Origin: Flavobacterium indicum GPTSA100-9 = DSM 17447
GTDB taxonomy: Bacteria; Bacteroidota; Bacteroidia; Flavobacteriales; Flavobacteriaceae
Reading direction: 5' to 3'
Assembly (NCBI RefSeq): GCF_000455605.1
Contig: NC_017025.1
Span: forward strand, 2,108,001 to 2,172,000
Length of the DNA stretch: 64,000 nucleotides
Notes under the pieces: model-generated
What the model was told of the DNA's origin: nothing
Databases searched by the model: none
What the model saw: the letters and a program-made list of their open reading frames with translations, nothing else
Shown: piece by piece, positions 17,691 to 25,473 of the stretch
How positions within the stretch are numbered: the first letter of the stretch is position 1
Layout: each line of letters begins with the position of its first letter
Translations under genes and position numbers: made by a program

Positions 17691-19034
17691 ATGGTAACCT
17701 TTCAAGATTTAAACTTACCGGCATCTTTACAAAAAGCAATTGACGAATTAGGCTTTACAAACCCTACACCTATTCAATCCAAAGCATTCCCTTATGTAAT
17801 GTCGGGGCGCGATGTGATGGGTATTGCTCAAACTGGTACAGGTAAAACCTTTGCATATTTGTTACCAATATTAAAACAGTGGAAATTTCAAAAAACCGAT
17901 ACACCTAGAGTACTTATCTTGGTTCCTACTCGCGAATTAGTCGTACAAGTTAAAGAAGAATTAGACAAATTGACCAAATACATGAGTGTTCGTTCCCTAG
18001 CTGTTTATGGTGGTGTAAACATCAATACGCAAAAAACTGCGGTTTATGAAGGTTTAGATATTGTTGTTGGAACACCTGGACGTGTTATGGATTTAGCACT
18101 TGACAATGTCTTACGATTTGACAACATTCAAAAACTTGTTATCGACGAATTTGATGAGATTTTAAATTTAGGTTTCCGTGTACAATTGGTTTCCATTCTT
18201 TCAATGATGAAATCAAAAAGACAAAACATTATGTTTTCGGCTACCATGACTGAAGAGGTTGATGATGTTTTAGATGAATTTTTTGAATTTCCAGAAGAAG
18301 TTTCATTGGCTCCAAGCGGCACACCTTTAGAAAAAATTGAACAACGATTATATAAAACTCCTAATTTCTTAACTAAATTAAATATAGTCAAACATTTCTT
18401 AGCAGATGAAGCCTATAGCCGTATTTTATTGTTTGTTAACAGTAAACGTTTAGCTGATTTTGTTTTAGAACACTTAGAGGAAGATTTCCCTGATCAATTT
18501 GGTGCTATTCACTCCAATAAAACACAAAATTATCGTTTAAATACCATGGAATTATTCCAAAATGGTACATTACGAGGTTTGGTAACCACTGACATTATGG
18601 CTCGTGGTTTAGACATTTCAGATATTACACATGTTATCAACTTACAATTACCTGAAACACCTGAGCAATACATCCACAGAATTGGTAGAACTGGACGAGC
18701 AGACAAAGAAGGTATTGCTATCACTATGGTGAGTCCAAAAGAAGAAGAAGAATTTATGGAAATTGAACTTCTTATGAATAAAGAAGTCGAAGTTTTTGAT
18801 ATTCCAGAAGAAGTTACAATCGAAGAAAAAAGATTGGAATTTGAAAAAGAATTTAAAAAACCAAAAGTTACTTCCAAAAAGAAAGCGATTGAAAAAGGTG
18901 CTGCTTTCCATGATAAATCAGAAAAAAACAGCAAAGTTAATTTAGGAGGACCAGGCAAAAGAAAACCGCGTAAAACAGCACCTAGAAATAGAGCCGTTGA
19001 ACGAAAAAGAGCCGAAAAGAAAAAGAAACGATAA
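17691..19034 (+). CDS. DEAD-box RNA helicase with DEFD motif II
   Basis: A 447-residue ATP-dependent RNA helicase, presumably in ribosome assembly or RNA decay. Motifs in order: Q motif (GFTNPTPIQ), I (AQTGTGKT), Ia (PTRELVVQV), Ib (TPGR), II (VIDEFDE, in place of DEAD), III (SAT), IV (LLFVNS), V (TTDIMARGLDI), VI (HRIGRTGR). A basic tail rich in Lys and Arg (about residues 380-447) likely binds RNA nonspecifically. Ala to Phe in motif II is unusual for the DEAD group, but the catalytic Asp-Glu and the final Asp are kept, so ATPase activity is expected. Confidence 0.92.
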   Translation: MVTFQDLNLPASLQKAIDELGFTNPTPIQSKAFPYVMSGRDVMGIAQTGTGKTFAYLLPILKQWKFQKTDTPRVLILVPTRELVVQVKEELDKLTKYMSVRSLAVYGGVNINTQKTAVYEGLDIVVGTPGRVMDLALDNVLRFDNIQKLVIDEFDEILNLGFRVQLVSILSMMKSKRQNIMFSATMTEEVDDVLDEFFEFPEEVSLAPSGTPLEKIEQRLYKTPNFLTKLNIVKHFLADEAYSRILLFVNSKRLADFVLEHLEEDFPDQFGAIHSNKTQNYRLNTMELFQNGTLRGLVTTDIMARGLDISDITHVINLQLPETPEQYIHRIGRTGRADKEGIAITMVSPKEEEEFMEIELLMNKEVEVFDIPEEVTIEEKRLEFEKEFKKPKVTSKKKAIEKGAAFHDKSEKNSKVNLGGPGKRKPRKTAPRNRAVERKRAEKKKKR

Positions 19035-19050
19035 TTTTTTGTTCATTTTT

Positions 19051-19075
19051 GTCATGCTGAACTTGTTTCAGCATC
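19051..19075. repeat. Palindromic repeat copy, intergenic
   Basis: GTCATGCTGAACTTGTTTCAGCATC. The arms ATGCTGAA (19054-19061) and TTCAGCAT (19067-19074) are perfect complements around CTTGT. Compared with the copy at 60888-60912, one arm base and its partner have both changed (ATT/AAT against ATG/CAT), so pairing is preserved. Confidence 0.75.
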
Positions 19076-19169
19076 CAAATATTTAATACAAGTTCTGTTT
19101 AACAATATGTGCAATTTAATTTCCTTATTTCTCTCAAAATTTCTTATTTTTGAAAAATCTTTTTAAAAA

Positions 19170-21095
19170 ATGCAATTTAAACATCCGGAAATCTTATATT
19201 TTTTATTGCTTTTGATTGTACCAATTTTGGTACATTTATTTCAATTAAGACGCTTTAAAAAACAAGAATTTACCAATGTTAAATTACTAAAAGAACTTGA
19301 GATTCAAACTCGAAAAAGTTCTACCATCAAAAAATGGTTGTTACTTGCCACACGATTACTTTTACTTTCTGCCTTAATTTTAGCATTTGCCCAACCGTTT
19401 TTTAAAGCCAAAGAAACGAATAAACAAAATAATGAATTAATTGTAGTTTTAGATAATTCATTCTCAATGCAGGCCAAAGGAAGCCAAGGTGAATTATTAA
19501 AAAGAGCCATACAAGACATTTTAGAAAACACTCCTGAAAACCAACAACTATCGGTGTTAACTAACGATCAAAATTTTTATGATACGGATATAAAAAGCAT
19601 TCAAAAAGAATTGCTAAAATTAAATTATTCGTCTACACCCTTTAATCCACAAGCCATTTTAACTCGAATTCAAGCTAAAAAACCTGGAATTCCAAAAGAC
19701 ATTTTGTTTATTACCGATGCCGTTGGATTAAAAGACCAATTAAATGCGACTTTACATGAAGATTCCGAGATTTATTTTCAAGAATTAAAAGCCAATGAAA
19801 CAAATAATGTAGCAATAGAACATGTAGCAATAAGTCAAGTTTTAGATCAATTTTACGAATTAAAAATAACATTTAAATTTTTCGAATCAATACAAGCCGA
19901 TATTCCCATCGCCTTGTTTAATGGTAAAAAACTTGTGGCAAAATCGTTAATTTCAAAAGAAAAACCACAGAAAGAAATTCTTTTTACCATTCCAAAAAAC
20001 GATTTTCATGGGTATGTACATATTGAAGATAATGCTTTAACCTATGACAACTACTTTTATTTTAGCATTACAAAACCTCAAAAATCAAGTGTTTTAGCAA
20101 TAGGTACAACTGAAAAAAATAATTTCTTATCTCGTATTTATACTTCAGATGAATTTAATTATTCAAGTTCGGAATTAAACACATTGAACTATAGTTTGTT
20201 AGAAAATCAAGATGCTATAATTATTAATGAACTTACTGCTTTACCATCAGCCTTAACTACTACTTTAAAAAACTATTATGATAAGGGCGGAAGTATTGTT
20301 TTTATCCCAAATATAGAGGGAGACATAAATTCTTATAATTCTTTCTTGAAATCATTTAATAGTGTTACAATGAATGATAAGACTAAAGAAAAACAAATTA
20401 CAAAAATTAGTTTTAATCATCCCATTTATCAAAATGTATTTGAAAAAAAAGTTACTAATTTTCAATACCCTAAAGCAACCTCATCATGGACTGTTTCTGG
20501 TAAATCATTACCTGTTTTACAATTTGAAGATCAAGGCATTTTTCTTGGAAACACAACCAATCGTTTAGGAAATTTATATTTCTTTAGTGCTGCAATAAAC
20601 AAACAGAATTCTAATTTTCAAAATTCTCCCTTGATTGTTCCTACCTTTTACAATATGGGTCAAAACAATAATAAAACGGGACTTAATGGTTTTATTATAG
20701 GCGAAAATAATTTCACTATTATTAATGAAACCATTTCAAAAGATCATGTATTGAGTGTGTCCAATGCAGAAAATAGTTTCATACCAATGCAGCAAATTTT
20801 AAACAATAAAATTAAATTATCATTTGGAAATTATCCTGAAATAGCCGGGAATTATTCTGTATTAAAAGATAAAGAGGCATTAAAAAATATCAGTTTTAAT
20901 TACCCTAGAACAGAAAGTAATTTAACCGAAGTGAATTCGAATTATTTTGAAGATTGCACGAATGTAAATTCTATCACTACCTTTTACAACGACATACATT
21001 CCAATCGAACCAATAGTGAAATTTGGAAGTATTTTATAATAACAACACTACTTTTAGTTTTAATTGAACTACTAATCCAAAAATTTGTCAAATGA
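19170..21095 (+). CDS. BatA-domain, VWA-like membrane protein
   Basis: A 641-residue inner-membrane protein. The N-terminal BatA region has two membrane helices (ILYFLLLLIVPILVHLFQLR and LLLATRLLLLSALILAFAQP) separated by the KQEFTNVKLLKEL loop that defines the family. A von Willebrand A-like domain follows, with an MIDAS-type VVLDNSFSMQ (about residue 93). A long, mostly periplasmic region and a last helix (YFIITTLLLVLIELLIQ) close the protein. Bat proteins were tied to aerotolerance in Bacteroides; this type may assemble with other VWA proteins. Its TGA overlaps the next ATG by 4 bases, so it is coupled to the dihydroorotase homologue. Confidence 0.88.
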   Translation: MQFKHPEILYFLLLLIVPILVHLFQLRRFKKQEFTNVKLLKELEIQTRKSSTIKKWLLLATRLLLLSALILAFAQPFFKAKETNKQNNELIVVLDNSFSMQAKGSQGELLKRAIQDILENTPENQQLSVLTNDQNFYDTDIKSIQKELLKLNYSSTPFNPQAILTRIQAKKPGIPKDILFITDAVGLKDQLNATLHEDSEIYFQELKANETNNVAIEHVAISQVLDQFYELKITFKFFESIQADIPIALFNGKKLVAKSLISKEKPQKEILFTIPKNDFHGYVHIEDNALTYDNYFYFSITKPQKSSVLAIGTTEKNNFLSRIYTSDEFNYSSSELNTLNYSLLENQDAIIINELTALPSALTTTLKNYYDKGGSIVFIPNIEGDINSYNSFLKSFNSVTMNDKTKEKQITKISFNHPIYQNVFEKKVTNFQYPKATSSWTVSGKSLPVLQFEDQGIFLGNTTNRLGNLYFFSAAINKQNSNFQNSPLIVPTFYNMGQNNNKTGLNGFIIGENNFTIINETISKDHVLSVSNAENSFIPMQQILNNKIKLSFGNYPEIAGNYSVLKDKEALKNISFNYPRTESNLTEVNSNYFEDCTNVNSITTFYNDIHSNRTNSEIWKYFIITTLLLVLIELLIQKFVK

Positions 21096-22336
21096 GACTA
21101 CTAATTAAACACGCAACCGTACTTGATAAAGAAAACCGCTTACACAATCAAAAAATAGATATTGAAATTACAGATGGAATAATCACAGCAATCGACGCTT
21201 CTATTCATCCAAAAGAAGGCTATCAAATCATTGAAAAAGAAAATTTACATGTTTCTAAAGGTTGGATAGATACATCAGTTGTTTTTGGAGAACCCGGTTT
21301 TGAAACAACCGAAACCATTCAAAATGGTTTAAAAGTGGCTGCTAAAAGTGGATTTACAGATGTATTGGTACATTCCAACACTAATCCAGCCATTGACAAT
21401 CAGTCTGTTATTCATTTAATTCAAAATAAAGCGCAAGGTCAAGCGACTCAATTGCATGTTGTTGGATGTATGACTAAAAATTCAGAAGGTGTTGATTTAG
21501 CGGAACTTTATGATATGAAAAACGCTGGAGCAGTTGCGTTTGGAGATTACAAAAAACCGACATCAAATGCGAATCTTTTAAAAATTGCACTTCAATATAC
21601 TCAAGATTTTGACGGAACCGTTTTTGCTTTTCCTATGAATAAAGATATCAAAGGAAAAGGATTTGTTAATGAAGGTGTTGTAAGTACCCGACTTGGGATG
21701 AAAGGAATTCCCGCATTAGCAGAAGAATTGGATCTTGAACGAAATTTATCTTTGTTAGCGTATACCAATGGGAAAATGCATGTACCAATGATTTCAACTC
21801 TAAAATCAGTGTCCTTAATAAAAGAGGCTAAAGCTAAAGGATTGCAGGTTACTTGTGGTGTTTCAGTTAATAATTTAGTAATAACCGAGGAAGAATTAGT
21901 TGATTTTAATTCCAACACCCGCTTGATGCCACCATTAAGAACAGAAACGGATCGACAAGCTTTACTTGCAGGAGTTCTTGAAGGAACAATTGATGTAATC
22001 ACAAGCGATCATTGTCCGGTTAATATTGAAAATAAACGATTAGAATATGATTTGGCCGATTACGGATCTATTGGATTGGAAAGTATTTTTGGTGCTTTAC
22101 AAACTGTTTTGCCTTTAGAAACTAGCATTGAAAAATTAACCAATGGCCTCCAATTTACTGAAAAATCAACGTTAGAAGTAGGACAAAAAGCGAAATTAAC
22201 CTTGTTTAATCCAGCAATTGAATGGACTTTTGAATCTCAAGACATTTTATCTTTCTCAAAAAATGCTGTAATGCTTGGAAAAAAAATGAAAGGCAAAGTG
22301 TATGGAATTGTTAACGGAGAAAAATCAAACTTATAG
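21092..22336 (+). CDS. Dihydroorotase-like protein lacking zinc ligands
   Basis: A 414-residue homologue of class I dihydroorotase over its full length. The amidohydrolase landmarks are present but the metal site is degraded. The DxHxH strand reads IDTSVVFGEPGFE, so the two His are Ser62 and Val64 and the substrate Arg is Gly. The His of HCED is gone (FAFPMN, 178-183). The HxxHxS His is Met233. TPHH is SVNN (258-261). Two aspartates survive (Asp152 and Asp306 in ITSDHCPV). Without ligands it is probably not a hydrolase and may be structural, like the pseudo-DHOase partners of aspartate transcarbamoylase. Databases will call it pyrC, which I avoid. It is in an operon with the BatA protein and DUF4870-like genes. 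Confidence 0.85.
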   Translation: MRLLIKHATVLDKENRLHNQKIDIEITDGIITAIDASIHPKEGYQIIEKENLHVSKGWIDTSVVFGEPGFETTETIQNGLKVAAKSGFTDVLVHSNTNPAIDNQSVIHLIQNKAQGQATQLHVVGCMTKNSEGVDLAELYDMKNAGAVAFGDYKKPTSNANLLKIALQYTQDFDGTVFAFPMNKDIKGKGFVNEGVVSTRLGMKGIPALAEELDLERNLSLLAYTNGKMHVPMISTLKSVSLIKEAKAKGLQVTCGVSVNNLVITEEELVDFNSNTRLMPPLRTETDRQALLAGVLEGTIDVITSDHCPVNIENKRLEYDLADYGSIGLESIFGALQTVLPLETSIEKLTNGLQFTEKSTLEVGQKAKLTLFNPAIEWTFESQDILSFSKNAVMLGKKMKGKVYGIVNGEKSNL

Positions 22337-22339
22337 ATT

Positions 22340-22654
22340 ATGAAAGAAAATAATACCCCTGCGATAGTAGCTTATATCACTATTATTGGTTCTATTGTAG
22401 CTCTTTTAATGAACAACGAAGAAAAGAAAACTGAATTTAATAGTTTTCATATTCGTCAAGGATTAGGCATTAATTTAAGTTTTCATTTATTCAGTTATTT
22501 TATTGGCTATTTTGACAGTTGGGCCGTTTCAATGGCTTATTACATTCTAATTTTAGGAATGTTAGTTATTGGATTCATTGGTGCAGTTAATCATGAAAAA
22601 AAATTAGTCCCAGGTGTTGGACAAGCTTTTCAAAATATTTTTAAAACTTTATAG
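22340..22654 (+). CDS. Small DUF4870/TIC20-like membrane protein
   Basis: A 104-residue membrane protein with three to four helices. The FNSFHIRQGLGINLSFHLF segment resembles the DUF4870 motif in which a conserved H-x-RQ precedes a helix, and the end VPGVGQAFQNIFKTL is amphipathic. It starts 4 bases after the dihydroorotase homologue and ends 4 bases before the esterase, so it is one message. Function unknown. Confidence 0.7.
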   Translation: MKENNTPAIVAYITIIGSIVALLMNNEEKKTEFNSFHIRQGLGINLSFHLFSYFIGYFDSWAVSMAYYILILGMLVIGFIGAVNHEKKLVPGVGQAFQNIFKTL

Positions 22655-22657
22655 TAC

Positions 22658-23302
22658 ATGAGTTTACATTATTTGGTTAGAGAACCTAAAGTCAAATTAG
22701 AACAAAATCCAGCACTATTTTTATTACATGGCTACGGAAGTAATGAAGAAGATTTATTTTCTTTTGCTAATGAATTACCAGAAGATCATTATGTAATTTC
22801 TGTTCAGGCTCCTTATGCTTTGCAAGGAGGATTTGGATATGCCTGGTATGCCATTTATTTTGATGCGGATGAAAATAAATTTTCGGATGACCAACAAGCG
22901 AAAGAATCTATTCATTTAATTGCCCAATTCATAGATGAAATCAGTTCTAAATTACCAATAGACAAACAAAAAATTAGTTTAATAGGATTTAGTCAAGGAG
23001 CAATTCTTAGCTACGGTGTGGCATTTGCTTACCCAGAAAAAATTTCTAAAATAGTAGCATTAAGTGGGTATTTCAATGAAAAACTTTTACCTGAATCATT
23101 TGATGTAAACAAAATGCAACATATTAATTTTTTTGCTTCGCATGGCAGTGTAGACCAAGTAATACCGGTGGAATGGGCAAGAAAAACACAACCTTACTTA
23201 GAAAAATTAGGTCTACCTATCACCTACAAAGAATACCCGGTAGGTCATGGCGTAGCGCCACAAAATTTTTGGGATTTTAAAAATTGGTTGGAACAGAATT
23301 AA
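22658..23302 (+). CDS. Alpha/beta hydrolase, phospholipase/carboxylesterase family
   Basis: A 214-residue serine hydrolase, cytoplasmic (no signal). The nucleophile elbow is IGFSQGAILS; the acid is in HGSVDQVIP; the catalytic His is in YPVGHGVAP. The N-terminal LFLLHGYGSNEEDLFSF forms the oxyanion loop. It belongs to the abhydrolase_2 group of short-chain esterases and lysophospholipases. Last-but-one gene of the BatA operon. Confidence 0.85.
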   Translation: MSLHYLVREPKVKLEQNPALFLLHGYGSNEEDLFSFANELPEDHYVISVQAPYALQGGFGYAWYAIYFDADENKFSDDQQAKESIHLIAQFIDEISSKLPIDKQKISLIGFSQGAILSYGVAFAYPEKISKIVALSGYFNEKLLPESFDVNKMQHINFFASHGSVDQVIPVEWARKTQPYLEKLGLPITYKEYPVGHGVAPQNFWDFKNWLEQN

Positions 23303-23307
23303 TTTAA

Positions 23308-23517
23308 ATGACTGATCACGAAATTTTAATTGCTGCATCGAAAATAAAGCATTTGAAGGGATTGACCGTAAATGAAATGTTATTTCATAGTAACTTAATG
23401 GATGAATTTGACCTTGCAGTTAATGAAAAAAATCTAAGTCGAACAAAATTCATTTTAAAAGCTTTAAACTTAAATTCTGAAACAATCCAAGAAATTATAA
23501 ATAAAATAGCGACTTAA
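23308..23517 (+). CDS. Small hypothetical protein
   Basis: A 69-residue, mostly helical soluble protein (MTDHEILIAASKIKHLKGLT at the start). It begins 5 bases after the esterase stop. Its last codons and stop lie inside the terminator hairpin at 23502-23532, which suggests compact gene-end evolution. No recognisable domain. Confidence 0.6.
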   Translation: MTDHEILIAASKIKHLKGLTVNEMLFHSNLMDEFDLAVNEKNLSRTKFILKALNLNSETIQEIINKIAT

Positions 23518-23532
23518 TTGTCGCTATTTTTA
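23502..23532 (+). terminator. Terminator overlapping a stop codon
   Basis: AAATAGCGAC and GTCGCTATTT arms around TTAATT, with T-rich flanks. The TAA of the upstream gene lies in the loop region. It can also act for the convergent lipoprotein gene ending at 23530. Confidence 0.8.
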
Positions 23533-24063
23533 TTTCGTAGAATCTTTTTTCATTCCTTCGGGCTCCCCTTTCATTTCAGGTTCATCACTTTCAATAACTT
23601 TTAAATCTCGAGCTAAAGCAGGTTTAAAAATAACAGTATCATCGTATAAAAGGGCGAAACCTCCTTTTTGCTTTAATTCAAAATCTTTAAACTTAAAATT
23701 TTCGCTTTCATCTTCCCTAGTTAAAACAATCGATTCTTTTGAATCTGGCAAAAATACTTCGGCACGTAGACTATCTTCTGCAATAAAAAAATACGCATTA
23801 TTGCTATTCCCTAATGAATCTTTCGCCACCGAACTTAATCGATACCCTTCCTCAAAAACACGTACACATTTTTTTTCTAAATTGGACCATTTATAGCCCG
23901 ATTTCACTTCACATCCATGTTCATTTTTATCATCTATAATCTGATTTTTACGAAGAGAATCTATCTGTACCATATCATCATGATCTGATGAAGAGGATTT
24001 TAAAATGTAATCACATGATGTTAAACTGATTAAAACAAAAAAAAGTACACTAGCTTTTTTCAT
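23530..24063 (-). CDS. Hypothetical lipoprotein
   Basis: A 177-residue exported protein with lipobox SLTSC (Cys about residue 17), followed by a polar linker SSSSDHDD. Two cysteines (HGCEVKSGYKW and KKCVRVFEE) are near the N-terminus of the mature protein and could pair. The middle is beta-rich and the end is charged (EPEMKGEPEGMKK). No family is recognised. Third gene after the metallo-hydrolase on the same strand. Confidence 0.65.
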   Translation of the reverse strand: MKKASVLFFVLISLTSCDYILKSSSSDHDDMVQIDSLRKNQIIDDKNEHGCEVKSGYKWSNLEKKCVRVFEEGYRLSSVAKDSLGNSNNAYFFIAEDSLRAEVFLPDSKESIVLTREDESENFKFKDFELKQKGGFALLYDDTVIFKPALARDLKVIESDEPEMKGEPEGMKKDSTK

Positions 24064-24106
24064 ATTGGGAATGGGTTATTTTTTGGGTTATTTTTTTGGG
24101 AGTATT

Positions 24107-24589
24107 TTATCGATCCGTGTACATTACTGTTTCAACCGTTTCAAAATCAGAAGGTTTATCCTCATTATGAAAATATTTAACTAAAATTTCACCCCACACT
24201 TTACCATCTGAATAATTTGCAATAATCCAACGATGATTTAAAAACTTAACGCCATCAATAATAAAATTTGTACCGTTAATAGGCTCATAAGGCACTAATT
24301 TATTTCCTCTTTTGGCCGTATTCAACTCCATAATATCTTCTTTCACTTTTGCTTGAACCTTTGCAAAATCTGCGGGATAAAAATACTCTTGAGCATCGGT
24401 ATTTTGTTCCAATGAAAAAGTATTCGCTTCTAATAATTTGGAAATAGAATCACGAGCTATTTTTACTTCTTTTCTTGAATTTTGCACCACTTCTTCACTC
24501 TTATTCAATATTTTACTTGAATTTACATATTGAAAAATATTAATCAATAAGGAAAATAAAAAACCGTACAGTAAAAGATGTTTCTTCAT
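24107..24589 (-). CDS. Hypothetical membrane-anchored protein
   Basis: A 160-residue protein with an N-terminal hydrophobic anchor (LLLYGFLFSLLINIFQYV), a short coiled-coil stretch (NKSEEVVQNSRKEVKIARD) and a C-terminal globular region containing FIIDGVKFLNHRWIIANYSD. No family is recognised, though it looks like a typical flavobacterial envelope protein. It starts 3 bases after the upstream metallo-hydrolase stop, so the two are probably translated from one message. Confidence 0.65.
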   Translation of the reverse strand: MKKHLLLYGFLFSLLINIFQYVNSSKILNKSEEVVQNSRKEVKIARDSISKLLEANTFSLEQNTDAQEYFYPADFAKVQAKVKEDIMELNTAKRGNKLVPYEPINGTNFIIDGVKFLNHRWIIANYSDGKVWGEILVKYFHNEDKPSDFETVETVMYTDR

Positions 24590-24592
24590 AAT

Positions 24593-25360
24593 TTATTTAA
24601 TTTCAATTTCTAAATTATCATAAGCAAGGTATACATTTTTAGGCAGTTTTTTTTGCACCTCTTCATGAAAACCCATCAAATGACTAATGTGTGTTAAATA
24701 TGCTTTTTTTGGTTGCACCAAAGATATGAAATCTAATGCTTCTTCAATGTTAAAATGTGTATTATGTGGTTCGTACCGCAATGCATTAATTACTAAAACT
24801 TCAACTCCTTTGATTTTTTCAATTTCGGAATCTTCCATAGACTTCACATCCGTCAAATAAACAAAATTTCGAATTTTATATCCAAAAACTTGTAAATTTC
24901 CATGACTTGCATTAATTGGTTCGATGCTTTCGTTTCTAACCTTAAAAATTTCATTTTGTTTAACTTCAATAGGACTTACGGAAGGGGCACCTGGGTATTT
25001 ATTCTCTTTTTCAAAAATATAATCAAAACGTCTTTCCAAATTTTTTAGAACCCGTTGGTGAGCATAAATGGGAATATCACCTTGTGCAAAATAAAACGGT
25101 CTAATATCATCTAAACCTGCCGTATGATCAGCGTGTTCATGTGTAAATAACAAAGCATCTATACGAGAACATTTACATTTCAACATTTGCTGTCTAAAAT
25201 CTGGACCACAGTCAATTACAACTGAAAAATCATCTGACTGTATCCAAACAGAAACCCGCAAACGCTTGTCTTTAGGGTCTTCACTTAAACATACAGAATG
25301 ATGACTTCCAATTACTGGAATACCTTGAGAAGTACCTGTACCTAAAAAATAAACTTTCAC
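24593..25360 (-). CDS. MBL-fold metallo-hydrolase (PhnP-like)
   Basis: A 255-residue metallo-beta-lactamase-fold phosphodiesterase. Metal ligands are in THEHADHTAG (HxHxDH), ASHGN and YLTDVKS, with a C-terminal LTHISH. The N-terminal LGTGTSQGIPVIG and the SVWI strand resemble PhnP cyclic phosphodiesterases. Substrate is unknown; no phosphonate genes are nearby. I place the start at GTG 25360 (VKVYFLGTG). A frame continues 26 codons upstream, but a -7 motif (TATTTTTG, 25384-25377) lies in that stretch and the extra residues have no family counterpart. Confidence 0.82.
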   Translation of the reverse strand: MKVYFLGTGTSQGIPVIGSHHSVCLSEDPKDKRLRVSVWIQSDDFSVVIDCGPDFRQQMLKCKCSRIDALLFTHEHADHTAGLDDIRPFYFAQGDIPIYAHQRVLKNLERRFDYIFEKENKYPGAPSVSPIEVKQNEIFKVRNESIEPINASHGNLQVFGYKIRNFVYLTDVKSMEDSEIEKIKGVEVLVINALRYEPHNTHFNIEEALDFISLVQPKKAYLTHISHLMGFHEEVQKKLPKNVYLAYDNLEIEIK

Positions 25361-25376
25361 AGCGTTAAATTTTTTA

Positions 25377-25384
25377 CAAAAATA
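25377..25384 (-). promoter_or_regulatory. -7 motif of the metallo-hydrolase gene
   Basis: TATTTTTG on the minus strand, 16 bases before the GTG start. A + strand TAACTTTG at 25418-25425 faces the other way, for the gene at 25474, so this 110-base region carries divergent promoters. Confidence 0.45.
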
Positions 25385-25473
25385 GTAATTTAGACTTTTT
25401 AAAACCCTATAATTTGTTAACTTTGCCTTATTAAGCATATTGCCCTAGATACTTTTATTGGAAAATAAAAAAG

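Noticed and set aside
18530..18958. Long minus-strand frame of 142 codons inside the DEAD-box helicase gene
   Set aside because: Fully antisense to a well-supported gene; the frame is a by-product of its codon use and the product has no domain.
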